Source: an uncultured Lachnospira sp.
GTDB taxonomy: Bacteria; Bacillota; Clostridia; Lachnospirales; Lachnospiraceae
Reading direction: 5' to 3'
DNA length: 64,000 nt
NCBI GenBank assembly: GCA_946186125.1
Contig: CAMHLZ010000001.1
Location: 1-64,000, forward strand
Shown: piece after piece, positions 63,743-64,000 of the stretch
Numbering within the stretch: the stretch's first letter is position 1
How the letters are laid out: every line of letters begins with the position of its first letter
Notes under the pieces: model-generated
What the model was told of the DNA's origin: nothing
The model's input: the letters and a program-made list of their open reading frames with translations, nothing else
Databases searched by the model: none
Position numbers and translations under genes: made by a program

Positions 63743-64000
63743 CTATATCGTTTTTTCAAATATTCTCAATTTAGCACTTTTCGCTCTGCTGTTATCTGTA
63801 ATCTCTTTTTCAGAAGGAAGTACCGGTTTTCTTGTTACCACTCTTCCTTTAGATTTCTTACCACACACACATACCGGAAAATCCGGAGGACACTCGCATG
63901 GATTCTCATTTTTTCGGAATCTGTTTTTTACGATTCTGTCTTCAAGAGAATGAAATGTTATTATGCAAAGTCTACCGTCTTCATTCAGATAATCAATCAT
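63743..64000 (-). CDS. rsmH: 16S rRNA (cytosine-1402-N4)-methyltransferase, C-terminal part
   Basis: The last 85 residues of RsmH (MraW); the gene continues beyond the window's right edge, so the 5' part is missing and the Met at 64000 is not a start. [20 protein letters not shown] is the conserved C-terminal RsmH motif; a CxC...[10 protein letters not shown] Cys cluster and [15 protein letters not shown] follow. It methylates the ribosomal decoding centre. It is the first dcw gene in view. Confidence 0.95.
   Translation of the reverse strand: MIDYLNEDGRLCIITFHSLEDRIVKNRFRKNENPCECPPDFPVCVCGKKSKGRVVTRKPVLPSEKEITDNSRAKSAKLRIFEKTI

Noticed and set aside
1-64000. CRISPR array, insertion sequence or prophage
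   Set aside because: No regularly spaced repeats, transposase, integrase or phage structural gene is visible.

Overview
The window is AT-rich chromosomal DNA from a low-GC Gram-positive anaerobe, most likely a member of the Lachnospiraceae (class Clostridia). The basis is the mix of genes: spoIIGA and sigE, a Clostridia-type agrBD locus, BspA-like leucine-rich-repeat proteins, a small Gly/Cys-rich protein of the kind seen in Lachnospiraceae, strong GGAGG-type ribosome binding sites and several TTG starts. I cannot name the species. I see no phage, insertion sequence, rRNA or CRISPR array.

Layout. 1-7 kb (all minus): genes for exported proteins: two BspA-like LRR proteins, a ComEC-like metallo-beta-lactamase-fold hydrolase, an exported protein whose N-terminal half matches the prodomain of a subtilase, and the subtilase itself. 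7.1-10.6 kb: an agr-type quorum-sensing cassette. agrB and a 46-codon agrD (minus) face a divergent XRE regulator, a LytTR response regulator and a GHKL sensor kinase (plus). 10.7-13.4 kb: a three-gene ABC-2 exporter (minus). 13.5-14.5 kb: a Gly/Cys-rich small protein and two companions (plus). 14.5-16.1 kb: a cytosolic alpha-amylase. 16.2-20.9 kb: a four-gene Gld-like ABC system. 21-24.7 kb: serS facing tyrA-aroA. 24.8-30.2 kb: a PilZ protein and a compact operon (flavin reductase, ABC-F, dtd, DUF3810, queA). 30.4-34 kb: the complete de novo NAD operon nadA-nadB-nadC with its likely repressor niaR. 34.3-41.5 kb: map, another LRR protein, an exported unknown, tRNA-Thr, rlmB-mrnC-cysS and ispF-PAP2. 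41.7 kb: tRNA-Val and tRNA-Met. 41.9-47.3 kb: a glycosyltransferase, a CPBP membrane protein and a large exported papain-like protease with starch-binding-like modules. 47.6-52 kb: two unknown proteins, argS and a UDP-sugar pyrophosphorylase. 52-64 kb: sigE, spoIIGA and a long division and cell-wall (dcw) run ending in rsmH, which is cut by the window edge.

How the parts fit. The best candidate for an undescribed system is the left end. The AgrBD signal genes sit directly upstream of, and in line with, a secreted subtilase, then a separately exported homologue of that protease's own prodomain (a possible trans-acting inhibitor or chaperone), then LRR surface proteins. Two near-identical palindromes stand just upstream of the subtilase and of one LRR gene. 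This suggests a quorum-linked exported protease and adhesin module. Other points of interest are a ribosome-binding-site-sequestering hairpin between the two penicillin-binding protein genes, a Spo0A-type promoter with 0A boxes in front of spoIIGA-sigE, a GC-rich structured element next to tRNA-Thr, and a papain-like protease fused to duplicated carbohydrate-binding modules.

All function calls come from reading the translated sequence and motifs; no database search was run.
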